A stretch of DNA of 64,000 nt. Origin: CAYZGU01 sp964478165 (GTDB lineage: Bacteria; Poribacteria; WGA-4E; JAJDTR01). The position numbers and the translations under genes are program-made. Under the pieces are notes generated by a model. That model did not search any database. It saw only the letters and a program-made list of their open reading frames with translations, and was not told where the DNA came from. The stretch lies in NCBI GenBank assembly GCA_964478165.1, contig CAYZGU010000004.1, positions 1 to 64,000 on the forward strand. Reading direction: 5' to 3'. Positions 38,288 through 48,053 of the stretch are shown in pieces; the first letter of the stretch is position 1; every line of letters starts with the position of its first letter.

Positions 38288-39862
38288 AGGTTATCCCCTC
38301 TTCGAATCGTTTTACGTTGTGTTGGCGAGGGCAAAGTATTGTTTGCCAGTGACTGTTGCTTTCGCAACAGAATCCATGTCCGCGAAGATTTCCATAGAGT
38401 TCATCCTTTGTCGAACGCTGTGATGGTTTCGGATAGATGTTGCAGAAAGCCATTGTCGACGTCTGAATTGGGCCTGGGTTTGTCGCATTCAAGGATTATG
38501 TGAGCATCTGAAACTCAACCAATTGCTAAAAGTGCGAATTGAAGAGCCGATTCGCGCTTGTTTGGCTAGTACCTGGGCTTGGATCTTAGGGACTCAGTTT
38601 GGCCATCGTAGATTACAGTATTGAGCTCTTTGGTACCGGACTATCACACACTTGGTGTGAGTGGCAAAGGATTGCGTACGAAAATCCCTTGAAGGCCGTC
38701 CGTTAGCGTAGGAAATTCCCAACGAAACGCAGTTTCGGAAAAGGTTTCGGACGTCTTCCCCATACGAGATTACATCGTGTGACTTTATGAAGATTCGATG
38801 GTTAAGAATAGGCATTATAGGTCAACGGGAGAGCGAGTTCAAGCAAAAAACAGTGCGAATAGGCAGATTATCTCTGAATCACACTAAATCTCAATGCGCC
38901 TTGGGCCATTCTCACGGTCTCCTGTTGGTTCTCTGAACATCCCTGCGACAGGACTTGAGTTTGAACAGGGTGCCTGTCTGGTCGAGTTTTCATGCGTGTT
39001 TTCCTTGTGACAATTCTCGGTTTTGAAATCTCCTTCCTTTGATAGCAATAACTGAAGTTCATCGCGCCGGCGTTGTTCCAGCTATTGATGAGTTATTCTG
39101 GTCCGATGGAGTGGTTGCGCATGTCGGAAAAGTCGATATAATGATGTGATGTGGTCTCTTGACACGGCGAGGAAAGGCTTCGAATTCGGATTGCGGCTTC
39201 AGGCCTCTCCAAGCTGGTGTTAAAAGCAGTTCCCCTTGCTATTTCCTCTATATGGAAGGCCCGAGCAATGAAGCAGTAGTTGCACGTGAGAGAACTGAGA
39301 AAGAACCGGCAAGGGAAGTTCGACCAAATGGCATATGCCCAAAGGGTGGGGCGATGAAACCTTCCGTAAAATGCAATTGTTTTGCATTCTGTGAAAATGA
39401 TTGTGAATGATGGGAGCTCGAACAGCTTGTTTGTGTTTGTGCAAACTGTTGCGGAAGAGCTCCACAACAGAATTTCTATAGTCCTTAATGTAGAATGTTT
39501 TGAGTTGCCAGATACCAAAGAGAGAGCTGCAACAGATATTGATGGTGCCCGTAATTGCACATAAGGCTTCTTTTTGGATTCAAAATTGTTTGCCTGGCGA
39601 TTGAGATCTACACACTGGACATTTTATGGCAGTGCTGTGGACGTTCATATTTGCAACTTCTGTCCATGATGCTGATGACACATCATCGCAATTGCGGCCT
39701 ATTTGAGAATCGCTCTACGCAAGAGGGTCTATATGTAATTGAATCGGATTCTACAAACGATCGTCTGTTTTACAAATTCCTGATATTCGATTGGAGGTAT
39801 GAACGAGAATTGTTTGGTCAAGATTTTTCTAGAATTCTGGATTCGACATAGGTATCAGAGTT
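38288..39862. other. Long gap without a confident gene
   Basis: Frames at 38277-38492 (minus), 39093-39560 (minus), 39159-39410 (plus) and 39555-39851 (plus) lack family likeness or ribosome binding sites. One short stretch near 39235 (PCYFLYMEGPSNEAVVA) faintly recalls DUF4242-type proteins, too weakly to call. The end of the gap runs into the promoter at 39863. Confidence 0.45.
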
Positions 39863-39891
39863 TGACACCGATGTGTAATTGCGCTATACTA
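39863..39891 (+). promoter_or_regulatory. Near-consensus sigma-70 promoter for the LamG genes
   Basis: TTGACA (39863-39868) and TATACT (39886-39891) are separated by 17 bases; only one base of the -10 box differs from consensus. Transcription would start near 39898 and run into the first LamG gene. Confidence 0.75.
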
Positions 39892-40126
39892 CCGAAAATT
39901 TGCATAGTGTTGAAGAGATCAGAAAAGAAATTGTCCTTTCGAAAACCGACTTAAGAGTCTGAAGAGCAAGATACATAATGGCGCTCATCTTTTGTCTGTG
40001 TCAAGATTTAGTTTTTGTTGGAAGACGTATAACTGTTCTCAGAGTTTGGTCTGCTCTTCAGTGGCTTCTGCGGGAAGCTATACAGCATCACACAGCTGTC
40101 GCAGTCTTAAGGCGGATGACAATAAA

Positions 40127-40993
40127 TTGAGAAAGGATCTAAAGGGGTGGTACAGCCGGATAGTATGTATCAGCTTAGTTGTTCTGAACCCCAGCTTCGC
40201 GGGTTTCAGCTATTCCCAATCTGAATTCAACGGGCAAGTCGTTGGAATATGGCTCTTTGATGAAATTTACAAGAAAAAAGAGGGCAAGACTATCACCTAC
40301 GTTATCAAAGATGCCTCTGGTAACGGTCATGATGCCCTGTTGGTTAATGAGCCAAAGTTGAGGGAAGGCAGGTTTGGGATGGCGATGGAATTTAGTCAAA
40401 GGAGAGGGAGTCACCTCTTGGTGCCGGACCATGAGGGGCTCCAACCCACCGAGCAAATCTCCATTCTTGCCTGGGTCAAAAGGCCGCCGACGGCCAAGGA
40501 CACCGCACCGTACTACATTCTCGCCAAAGGTAACGTTTGGCAGGGCGATGATCCTGGATATGGCATCGCCCTCCACAAGGTTTTTAACAACATGTTCTAC
40601 TTCTGGTATAAGGGCGGGTTCAGGGGAACGGATGGGAGGAAAGACGATCAGTGGCATCATTATGCAGTTGTTGCCAAAGTGCAAACACGGGAACCAACAC
40701 TTTACATTGACGGAGAGTTACAGCCTGTTAAGCACGGCGATGGTGTAAAACAAATTGAATTCCTTCCTACACCGCTTGGTCAAACGATGGATCTGTTTAT
40801 CGGTTCGATGAGGCCGGGACGATTTGATGCGCATAGTAACAACAGAATCGATGAGGTTGCCATTTTCAATGCGGCGCTAACTCAAACAGAGATTTTAAAG
40901 TTGATGAAAGTTGGACTGCATCGCGGTTTTTTTTCTGTTTCACCAGCTGACAAACTTTCCACAAGTTGGGCCAAACTTAAACGGTTGTGGTGA
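40127..40993 (+). CDS. Secreted LamG/concanavalin-A-like protein 1
   Basis: A LamG-type jelly-roll protein: VVGIWLFDEIYKKKEGKTI, IKDASGNGHDALLVNEPKL, AMEFSQRRGSHLLVPDHEGL, ISILAWVKRP, DQWHHYAVVAKVQTREPTLYIDGELQPV, NRIDEVAIFNAALTQTEILKL. These domains bind glycans or form adhesion modules. The start is uncertain. The frame opens at a TTG at 39992, but the charged and hydrophobic signal-like stretch LRKDLKGWYSRIVCISLVVL begins at TTG 40127, with AAGGCGG upstream, so that start is used (288 residues). The extreme end, KLSTSWAKLKRLW, is shared in pattern with the next two proteins. A near-consensus promoter lies upstream. Confidence 0.83.
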   Translation: MRKDLKGWYSRIVCISLVVLNPSFAGFSYSQSEFNGQVVGIWLFDEIYKKKEGKTITYVIKDASGNGHDALLVNEPKLREGRFGMAMEFSQRRGSHLLVPDHEGLQPTEQISILAWVKRPPTAKDTAPYYILAKGNVWQGDDPGYGIALHKVFNNMFYFWYKGGFRGTDGRKDDQWHHYAVVAKVQTREPTLYIDGELQPVKHGDGVKQIEFLPTPLGQTMDLFIGSMRPGRFDAHSNNRIDEVAIFNAALTQTEILKLMKVGLHRGFFSVSPADKLSTSWAKLKRLW

Positions 40994-41087
40994 GTAAAAG
41001 CATGTGACTGGATGCTTCAGCGGGTTGTTAGGGTTGTGTGTTTGCCGTTTCAGCGACTGTAGATAGGTTGCGGAGGAGAAGTTCGAA

Positions 41088-41939
41088 ATGAGACTGCGGA
41101 ATATGATGTCTGTGTCAAGTTCGGTGCTTGTTCTGGGAATGTTGTGCTTTTCCGTACGGGCTCAGGAAGTCATTCCGGGGGCGGTGCTCCACCTTGACGC
41201 GTTGAATCAGAAGGTGACAGATCGAGCTTGGAAGAACCTTGGTTCACTAGGTGGGTCTGTATCCGCGGCGTTAGCAGATCAGATTCCGCGCTTAAGGGAT
41301 GGCAGAATCAAGATTCCGGAAGTTGGGTATAGTCGAGTTGCGAAGTGGTATGTTGCTAGGGATATAGGTCAGGGATTCGCCGGCACACCGGGGAAAGCTC
41401 CAAAGTTAAAACTTGAAGATTGGACAGCTGAATTTCTCGCGAAGCGCAACGGTCCAAAGTGGCCTAGGCTTATTAAAGCAGCCCAATTTGCCGGCTTCCA
41501 CTCGGAAGACAAGGGGCAGGGATTTCGGATACTATTACATGGAGGTGGTACTGGGAAAATGACCGTGTTCATCAAGGGGCAACATAACCTGAAAGGGAAA
41601 TGGTTTGGCGCCGATAGAGTGGGGATTGACATTGACGAGGGCGAGTGGCACTGGTTGGCTTTTGTTTTTAGGAATAGAAGAACCCTTGAAACCTACCAAA
41701 ATGGTGAGAAGTTAGCTACAATCGAAACCGATCAGGACTTTGCGGTTGACTCCTTTATGGCTCCTACAATATTTAACGCTTGGAATCAACATGCTTTTAA
41801 TGGTGCAATTTCCATTGTGCGAATCTATGGGCGCGCGCTGAGCGAAAAGGAGCTTAACCGAAATATCACAGGAGATCTGTCGGTCAAGTGCGCGAATAAA
41901 CTCGCGACTAGCTGGGCCGAGGTAAAGCGGGCACAGTAA
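41088..41939 (+). CDS. Secreted LamG-like protein 2
   Basis: A 283-residue exported protein with a signal peptide ending VRAQE, preceded by a GGAGGAG-type site. It is clearly paralogous to the next gene: both show PG[AS][VL]LHLDA, DRAWKNLG/DTAWNNLG, a repeated block with AEFLAKRNGPKWP, GGGTGKMTVFIKG, KWFGADRVGIDIDEGEWHWLAFVF, TLETYQNGEKLATIETDQ and GAISIVRIYGRALSEKELN. The closing SIVRIYGRALSEKEL is the usual last strand of LamG/concanavalin-A-like domains. The tail KLATSWAEVKRAQ repeats the pattern seen in the other two. The role is probably glycan or surface binding. Specificity is unknown. Confidence 0.84.
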   Translation: MRLRNMMSVSSSVLVLGMLCFSVRAQEVIPGAVLHLDALNQKVTDRAWKNLGSLGGSVSAALADQIPRLRDGRIKIPEVGYSRVAKWYVARDIGQGFAGTPGKAPKLKLEDWTAEFLAKRNGPKWPRLIKAAQFAGFHSEDKGQGFRILLHGGGTGKMTVFIKGQHNLKGKWFGADRVGIDIDEGEWHWLAFVFRNRRTLETYQNGEKLATIETDQDFAVDSFMAPTIFNAWNQHAFNGAISIVRIYGRALSEKELNRNITGDLSVKCANKLATSWAEVKRAQ

Positions 41940-41967
41940 ATTAATTCTAGCGGTGTGAGACACTGTC

Positions 41968-41998
41968 CGTCATGAAAAAATGACGCATTGTAATGCGT
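41968..41998 (+). promoter_or_regulatory. Two overlapping small hairpins ahead of LamG gene 3
   Basis: CGTCAT (41968-41973) pairs with ATGACG (41980-41985), and ACGCATT (41983-41989) pairs with AATGCGT (41992-41998). The two share bases 41983-41985 and so cannot both form fully. They sit between two LamG genes, just before the ribosome binding site GAGAGGA, so they could tune translation or processing of the second gene. Confidence 0.4.
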
Positions 41999-42016
41999 TC
42001 CAATGAGAGGATTGAC

Positions 42017-42892
42017 ATGACAAGATCAATACGAACGACTTTTTTTTTAAGTGCCTTTGTCCTGGGCGTAATTTGTCCGATACTATTCGCTCAAGATACG
42101 GTTCCTGGGTCTCTTCTCCACCTCGATGCCAATATGCAGCATCCGAGGGACACGGCATGGAACAACCTGGGCGTATTGGGCGGTAAGCTAGGAACCGCAC
42201 GTGGAGACGCGACACCGGAGCTGAAAGGTGGCGAAATTAGGATTCCGCAGATTGGATTTACCCGGAAAGCTAAATGGTATACGGCTAAGGGGGTAGGTCG
42301 GGCATTCGCGGGCGTGGGGGGAAAAGCTGGAGAGCTAAAAATCAAGGATTGGACATTGGAGTTCCTTGCGAGGCGCAACGGTGCAAAGTGGCCTGGGCAG
42401 GTGCTTGCTGCCGAGTTTGCTGGCTTCCACGCGGAGAATCGGGAAAGCCAGGGATTGCGGATTCTCATGCACGGGGGTGATACAGGAAAGCTTATTCTCT
42501 GGATGAAAGGGAAGAATAGCCCGAAGGCAAAATGGTTTGGAGCAGACAAGTTGAAGATTGATCTTGGAAAGGACGATTGGCACTGGATTGCTTTTGTCTT
42601 TAACAATAAGAAAACTCTTGAGACCTATTTGGATGGAAAGAGGGTGGGGAGAATTGAAACCGACCAGAGCTTTGATGGTGAAACTCCGATGTCGACTACA
42701 GTGTTCAGTGCATGGGACCATCGGTCGTTCAATGGTTCAATCTCCATCGTGCGCATCTATGGACGACCACTGAGCCAAAAAGAACTTAATCTAAACATAA
42801 GTGGCGACTTGCGGGTCGGTTTTGTAAATAAACTCGCAACGACCTGGGGTAAAGTGAGAACAGGCTCGGACGGGATTGTAGCCGCAGATTAA
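42017..42892 (+). CDS. Secreted LamG-like protein 3
   Basis: The ATG at 42017 (MTRSIRTTFFLSAFVLG) is chosen because GAGAGGA precedes it and the signal peptide then starts correctly, ending near FAQD; the frame opens at 41993. The 291-residue protein is a close paralogue of the upstream gene with the same block order (LEFLARRNGAKWP, GGDTGKLILWMKG, KWFGADKLKIDLGKDDWHWIAFVF, ETYLDGKRVGRIETDQSF, GSISIVRIYGRPLSQKELN). It ends KLATTWGKVRTGS plus eight residues. The spacing of 77 bp suggests one operon and a tandem duplication. Confidence 0.84.
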   Translation: MTRSIRTTFFLSAFVLGVICPILFAQDTVPGSLLHLDANMQHPRDTAWNNLGVLGGKLGTARGDATPELKGGEIRIPQIGFTRKAKWYTAKGVGRAFAGVGGKAGELKIKDWTLEFLARRNGAKWPGQVLAAEFAGFHAENRESQGLRILMHGGDTGKLILWMKGKNSPKAKWFGADKLKIDLGKDDWHWIAFVFNNKKTLETYLDGKRVGRIETDQSFDGETPMSTTVFSAWDHRSFNGSISIVRIYGRPLSQKELNLNISGDLRVGFVNKLATTWGKVRTGSDGIVAAD

Positions 42893-42916
42893 ATGGGAGT
42901 CAATTGCCCATTTTTT
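42891..42916 (+). terminator. Intrinsic terminator of the LamG operon
   Basis: AAATGGG (42891-42897), which overlaps the stop codon, pairs with CCCATTT (42907-42913) around a nine-base loop, followed directly by TTT. It should stop transcription after the third LamG gene. Confidence 0.75.
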
Positions 42917-44049
42917 GGTTTCTCGGTTAACAAAAACAAGTCACTGATTATTTTTTAATGGCGTCTAAGCGTAGGTGCTTTGTAGGTATTTTGTCGAGTT
43001 CTGCGCTTAGTTTGCACCAAAGTCGTAAGGGTTGTCGACGAGCATAGTCTGGTTGTCAGTCATGGGACATGTTGTTTTTTATTGACTTACATCCTGGCTT
43101 GTGTCAAGATAGAGCTTGTTAGTTCAGATGAGATTTCTCCTGGAATTAGATAGTCTTGCCCCCTCCCGAAATCTGGAATAGGGATTGCGGCTGTGAATAT
43201 TTGATCGGTCAGGGAGTCAATTCTCACAGTTCTGGCTATCTGTTGGTTCTCTCCATTTTGGGCTCTGAGACGCAAAATTGTGCGCGTGTGCCTAATCTGG
43301 AATGTAGGTCAATCAAGTTTCTAGCGCGGGCATGATAGCGATGCTGAATGCCGAATTCGGATAGCCCGTTAACAGGCTCACAATTGGCGCTAAGTCTTTT
43401 AATTCACTTGGGACTCAATAAGCCGCCGATTCCTGTGGCTGGTGTGCACCTGCGGGTGGACCCTTTGTTGAATGATTGTGCCTGAGAAGGAGAAAAAAGG
43501 TAAGTGTAACGTCTTGGAATGATCTGAAAAGTGCTTCCATGTTGGAATCTCCGATAACGATTGCTTAATTATGTTGAGAAACGTGATGCCCGCGTCCGAA
43601 AAACCTGGATAAACGGTGATTTCGCACTGGTTGCGACGCAAGCTAATACGGTGTTGGGTCCAAGTTGGATTGGTGTTAGTTAGCTCTAGAGCAAGTATTA
43701 CACAATATGTCCAGTGCACATTGGTCAATTATTGAGTACAACCTAGCGATTTTCAAGAGCCGTTGTGTGGTGGTTTCCCGGGTGGCTAGATTTGATAGAG
43801 GCGTGTTCCAACAATGTTTCTAAAGATTGGTCATCTGATGCAGGTTTTGAGTTCTTAGGAAAGTCCATTGAGGCCTCGTGAGATTAGAGTGTGCACCGGC
43901 CCATGTTTTCTGATAGGTCCATTCGACATTCCCCTGGATGGCGTGTTAGGTGATAGATCTCGCGCTTGATTATAGAACTTAATAGAACATAGAAAATTTG
44001 CCGATTAGGGTGTGTAACGGAAAATTAATTACTCCGGGAGGTATAATTG
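42917..44049. other. Long gap without a confident gene
   Basis: No gene is recognised. A minus-strand frame at 43087-43275 (ARTVRIDSLTDQIFTAAIPI in part) looks partly protein-like and might be a remnant, but no family fits. GGGAGGT near 44036-44042 is the ribosome binding site of the next gene. Confidence 0.45.
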
Positions 44050-44736
44050 ATGAGTGACAAGCTGAAAATCTTAATTACTGGTGCTGCTGGTTCTGTTGGT
44101 TCGACACTCGTGAAAGGTATGAAAGACAGGTACTCGATTCGTGGCCTCGACCGGCAACCAATGGCTGGTATCGAAGACGCAATCATCGGAGACGTAGCTG
44201 ATTTGGATCTTGTGCGTCAGGTGACTAAAGATATGGATGCCGTCGTTCATCTGACTGGCGTCGACCATGAATGGGAAGGTGTTCTTCAGAGTAATTTAAT
44301 TGGCACCTATAATATTTTCGAAGCGTGTCGTCTGAACGGAGTTCGTCGCATTGTCTACGCGAGCCGGGCCGGGGTTCTTGGTCCATATCCCCAGAACATC
44401 ATGCGGACAATCGACATGATACCCCGCCCTGTCGGTCATTATACTGTAAGCAAAGTGTTTGGAGAAGCCATGGGCTATTCGTATTCCAGTCGATATGACA
44501 TTGAGTTTGTGGGAGTACGAATCGGAAATTTTAACCGCACAAGGCCTCAAACTGAGCATCCACACCATCTCAGTCATGGTGATGCAGTGCGGGTATTTGA
44601 GCGAGCCATCATACATCCAAATGTCAAATACGAGGTGGTGTTTGGCGTATCTGATAGTAACTGGCCGATGTATGATTTAGACCACGGACGTCTGGCGATC
44701 GGTTATTATCCCCAGGATCGTTCTGAGCACAAATAG
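44050..44736 (+). CDS. NAD-dependent epimerase/dehydratase family protein (extended SDR, uronate-dehydrogenase-like)
   Basis: The ATG at 44050 follows GGGAGGT; the TTG just before it is not used. The 228-residue Rossmann enzyme has the dinucleotide motif ITGAAGSVGSTLVKGM, an acidic residue after the second strand (GLDRQP), DAVVHLTGVD, VYASRAGVLGPYP with a candidate catalytic Ser, and YTVSKVFGE as the YxxxK pair. GVRIGNF and the general layout resemble uronate dehydrogenases and related sugar oxidoreductases. It is the first gene of the long plus-strand cluster, and oxidation of a sugar or sugar acid would fit. It is a little shorter than usual for the family. Confidence 0.82.
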   Translation: MSDKLKILITGAAGSVGSTLVKGMKDRYSIRGLDRQPMAGIEDAIIGDVADLDLVRQVTKDMDAVVHLTGVDHEWEGVLQSNLIGTYNIFEACRLNGVRRIVYASRAGVLGPYPQNIMRTIDMIPRPVGHYTVSKVFGEAMGYSYSSRYDIEFVGVRIGNFNRTRPQTEHPHHLSHGDAVRVFERAIIHPNVKYEVVFGVSDSNWPMYDLDHGRLAIGYYPQDRSEHK

Positions 44737-45086
44737 CACGCGAATGGAGATGGTATTCAGGCGTGTTGTGTGGTGCTACGACACATGCCATTGGCCTAAT
44801 CACGACCTTCTGGAGTCTCCTAGGTCAGAGTGTTTCCCATTACTCATTTGCTCAAAGTCAGGAGTGCGACGTTTGAAGAAATTCCAGCCGTCGCGGTCTC
44901 AACCGGTCAACACTCCTGTTAAATGCTGATTGTTCTGATGGTTTTGGTGAGAAATTCAATTCTCGTTCGTGATCTATTAATGCTCAAAACGGTTTATCGA
45001 TTGTTTTCTTGCGACAAGCCATCGCTGTTGCATTGACAAAAGTTCTGCAAATATCGAATTTGTAATTTCTGGAGGTAAAAACTTTA
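44737..45086. other. Gap with a nested inverted repeat
   Basis: No gene is seen. An outer repeat CAGGAGTG (44859-44866) and CACTCCTG (44911-44918) encloses an inner pair GCGACG (44866-44871) and CGTCGC (44889-44894). It could be a leader structure or operator ahead of the first large paralogue. A TTGACA occurs at 45033-45038 without a convincing -10 partner. Confidence 0.5.
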
Positions 45087-47036
45087 ATGACAACCCCAAG
45101 CGCTAGGGCAAATGCGATCTCCGTTGCTGGAATGATACAAATTACAGCAACAGAATTTTCATCTCCTCCTGGTTGGGCGCTTTTGGAGCGTCAGCTGATT
45201 AGCCTCATGGAGGAAGCAGTCGAATTGGCGGCGAAGAAATATGCTCGCCCCGATGGTACCCCCTATCGTGTGGATGATGTAGATGATACCTATGAGGCCC
45301 ACTCGTACAAAGGGCTTCTCCATGCCATTGGTGCGAACGATCGAATCCTGGAAATCGGTCTGCGGGAATGGAACGCGATTACCCGGTTTTTTGATGATGG
45401 CATCGTGCGCCGCGGTGATGACCCCACACATCCCAATTTCCGGGTGCAACTCCACAACGAATATTATAATCTAGATGGTCCCGCCGATTGGTTTCACATG
45501 GGTGAAGGCAATCAATCATTTTATTGCTTCGGTCTCGCGGATCCTGCCAATTCCGAGAACGTTCGTCGTGCTAAACGATTTGCCGGAATGTACATGGACG
45601 AAGATCCAGAGGCTCAGAATTATGATCCTAAGTATAAGATTATCCGCTCTCCGTTCCATGGTGGGGTTGGGCCTCGGTTTCATGCAGATATCGAACAGGT
45701 TAAAGTTCTCCTAGATCCGGTCTACTATCCAAATGGTGTTGCTACAGGGCATGCGCAGCGCTCGAATCTCCATCCAGTTGTTGTGGATTTGGAAGACGAC
45801 TGGTTTAAGAACCCAGTGCGTGCCGAGGAAATTCTGAAAACCTTCGAAGATGTGGTGCTCAATGGAGACATACCCGACAATTTGTCGGCTACCGCCCTCA
45901 TGACGAACGCATATCTTTACACAGGCGAAAACAAGTACAAACAGTGGGTTCTGGAGTATACTGAAGCGTGGATGGAGAGGACACGCAAGAACAATGGAAT
46001 CATCCCAGACAATGTCGGACCAACCGGCAAAATTGGCGAACAGCGTGGAGGCCAGTGGTGGGGCGGTTTTTACGGATGGAATAGCCGAAACTCAGCTCGA
46101 AACGCGTTCTTAGCCGCTACTGTGGCGGCAGAATGCGCGCTTCTGCTCACTGGTGATTATGGTTATCTCGAACTGATACGCTCACAAATCGAGTTTCTGT
46201 TGAGCCTCGCGAAGACGCGCGAAGACGGTCAATTATTAGTGCCGACACGCATGACTCCCGACGGTTGGGAAGGATATAAGCCCAGAGGTATCCAATGGTT
46301 GGCACGTGTGTACCACGCCTCGATGGATTCGAAAGACCGCGACCTGATTTTAAGGCTGCGCGACGGTGAGCGCGAGGTCGATTGGAATGCAGTGGAGGTA
46401 GCTTCAGATCGCAGTTCTGGGAACTTGGAAGCACGATTTCAGTACTATGATGGGCGTAATCCCGATTGGCCCGAAAAGCGCTTGAGTGCTGAGTATGAAT
46501 ACGTCTTGGCCATGTTTGAGTTTATGAAACGCGATCCGCGCGATACCTCGCAGATTATTGCTGATAACAAATGGCCTCCCAATCCTGTCGTTACCAAAGG
46601 TCTGACACAAGTGACGATGGGTTCACCGCAGCCTGTCTACAACGGGGGGCTCTTACGGGCGCAAGTACGCTACTTCGATCCAGATAACGCGCGCGCTGGT
46701 CTGCCCAACGATGTAGCATCGTTGGTTGACAAACTTGAATCTGACGAAATCGGTATTCAATTCGTGAACCTCAGCAGAACTGAAGCTCGTCAAATTGTTG
46801 TTCAGGCAGGTGCTTTCGGGGAACATCAGTTCACGGAAGTGCGCTTCCGTGAAGAGCACTCGGACAAGAGGGGGACGAATAACGAATTCAGTAATCGGGT
46901 GCTTCCTGTCGACGGGAAGCATTTTGTGCTCCAGCTTCCCCCCTCGGGGAGCATTCGTCTTGAGGCTGGTATGCGACGCTTTGTGAATCGGCCGAGTTAT
47001 GCTTTTCCCTGGCAAGGAGACAAAGTGCCGTTCTAA
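45087..47036 (+). CDS. Large uncharacterised cluster protein, paralogue 1 of 4
   Basis: A 649-residue protein without signal peptide, start supported by GGAGGT. No named family is recognised. Alternating helix pairs (DDVDDTYEAHSYKGLLHAIGA, ATALMTNAYLYTGENKYKQW, LEYTEAWMERTRKNNGIIPD, AATVAAECALLLTGDYGYLE) suggest an alpha/alpha toroid like six-hairpin glycosidases and lyases. A beta-rich end follows (VYNGGLLRAQVRYFDPDN, GIQFVNLSRTEARQIVVQAG, MRRFVNRPSYAFPW). Polar motifs shared by all four copies are MGEGN, PDNVGPTGKIGE, WWGG and EYEYVLA-like helices. This copy differs most, for example NSRNSARN where the others have NHYQGFNI. A carbohydrate-active role is inferred from fold pattern and neighbours only. 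Confidence 0.8.
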   Translation: MTTPSARANAISVAGMIQITATEFSSPPGWALLERQLISLMEEAVELAAKKYARPDGTPYRVDDVDDTYEAHSYKGLLHAIGANDRILEIGLREWNAITRFFDDGIVRRGDDPTHPNFRVQLHNEYYNLDGPADWFHMGEGNQSFYCFGLADPANSENVRRAKRFAGMYMDEDPEAQNYDPKYKIIRSPFHGGVGPRFHADIEQVKVLLDPVYYPNGVATGHAQRSNLHPVVVDLEDDWFKNPVRAEEILKTFEDVVLNGDIPDNLSATALMTNAYLYTGENKYKQWVLEYTEAWMERTRKNNGIIPDNVGPTGKIGEQRGGQWWGGFYGWNSRNSARNAFLAATVAAECALLLTGDYGYLELIRSQIEFLLSLAKTREDGQLLVPTRMTPDGWEGYKPRGIQWLARVYHASMDSKDRDLILRLRDGEREVDWNAVEVASDRSSGNLEARFQYYDGRNPDWPEKRLSAEYEYVLAMFEFMKRDPRDTSQIIADNKWPPNPVVTKGLTQVTMGSPQPVYNGGLLRAQVRYFDPDNARAGLPNDVASLVDKLESDEIGIQFVNLSRTEARQIVVQAGAFGEHQFTEVRFREEHSDKRGTNNEFSNRVLPVDGKHFVLQLPPSGSIRLEAGMRRFVNRPSYAFPWQGDKVPF

Positions 47037-47051
47037 TGGAACTGATTCTCC

Positions 47052-47927
47052 ATGAAAATATCTCATCGTAATCCAAAACTCCCAAGAGAAACCGTGATTA
47101 ATATCGAGGGTTTGCGTCGGGCCGTGACCCTCATGCACATTACCGACTCGCATTTAAGCCTGGCCGATGGCAGGGATCCAAAGGCACTGCCGCTGACTCG
47201 AAAGCGTGAACTGAAGAGGCCAGAAACGCATGCGCGCTTTACTGAAGCTCTCGCCCGAAGCAATCAACTGGAAGTGGATGCCACTGTTTTGACTGGGGAC
47301 ATCACGAGCTTTCCGTCATGGGCTGGAATCGAAGCGATTGCTGAAGGCCTAGCGACTCTCTCGGAGCCTTACCTATACACTTTGGGAAATCACGACTGGT
47401 CCTTCCCATTTCTTGAGTGGAACGATGCTACTCGAGACGAGTACTATCCACGGTTTCATAGTATTATCGACGGGTCCCCGCACTGTCAAGTGAAAGAAGT
47501 TGGTGGGGTCAAGTTGATTGCCCTTGACAACAGCAATTATCAGATTTCGAGGGCTCAGCTAAATTTTCTCGAGGAACAGTTGTCGACGGGACTACCCTGT
47601 ATGTTGTTTATTCATATCCCCATCTTCATACGATCACTCATGCCCGCCGTTCTAAAAAAATGGAAAAATCCGATTGTGATGGCAGCAACGGAAGGCTGGG
47701 ATAGTGAGCTGATCGCCCGGTCTGATTTTCTTGCCAGAGAAACAACTCGCATGTGCTACAAATTCTTAACCGAAGGAGCGTCGGAAAACATCGTCGGGAT
47801 TTTTTGTGGACACGTTCATTTTGCACATGCCGATGCCTATCGTCCGAACCGATTTCAATATGTAACTGATCCGGGTTTCGATGGCGGTTTTCGCCTCATC
47901 AGACTGGAACCGAATTCTTCGAGTTAG
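47052..47927 (+). CDS. Calcineurin-like metallophosphoesterase 1
   Basis: A 291-residue cytoplasmic phosphoesterase with the full metal set: DxH in MHITDSHLSLADG, GD in VLTGDITS, GNHD in YTLGNHDWSFP, His in FIHIPIF and GHxH in FCGHVHFAHAD. It lies 15 bp after paralogue 1 and is probably co-translated. A second copy of the same type occurs at 58857, also beginning with an IxxEGLxRxxxxxHxxDxH pattern and the phrase NRDP/GRDP. Removal of phosphate from a sugar or nucleotide-like intermediate is a fair guess. Confidence 0.88.
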   Translation: MKISHRNPKLPRETVINIEGLRRAVTLMHITDSHLSLADGRDPKALPLTRKRELKRPETHARFTEALARSNQLEVDATVLTGDITSFPSWAGIEAIAEGLATLSEPYLYTLGNHDWSFPFLEWNDATRDEYYPRFHSIIDGSPHCQVKEVGGVKLIALDNSNYQISRAQLNFLEEQLSTGLPCMLFIHIPIFIRSLMPAVLKKWKNPIVMAATEGWDSELIARSDFLARETTRMCYKFLTEGASENIVGIFCGHVHFAHADAYRPNRFQYVTDPGFDGGFRLIRLEPNSSS

Positions 47928-48053
47928 TGTTCTTGTCGATGTCGCTGTTTTGTAGGATTGCGAGAATATAATTTAGATCGAACTTCTACTTTATTATTTG
48001 CGGTCTTTTTGGTAGGATGAACTCAGTATGGCTAAAGGGAAAGGAGATGAATT

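Noticed and set aside
38277..38492. 71-codon minus-strand frame overlapping the start of the selenoprotein candidate
   Set aside because: No recognisable domain or ribosome binding site. The overlap with a well-supported start makes it unlikely.
39159..39410. Plus-strand frame with a faint DUF4242-like stretch (CYFLYMEGPSNEAVVA)
   Set aside because: Only about 17 residues look similar and the rest of the frame does not follow the family.
39093..39560. 155-codon minus-strand frame
   Set aside because: Composition is unlike neighbouring proteins, there is no ribosome binding site, and it overlaps other chance frames.
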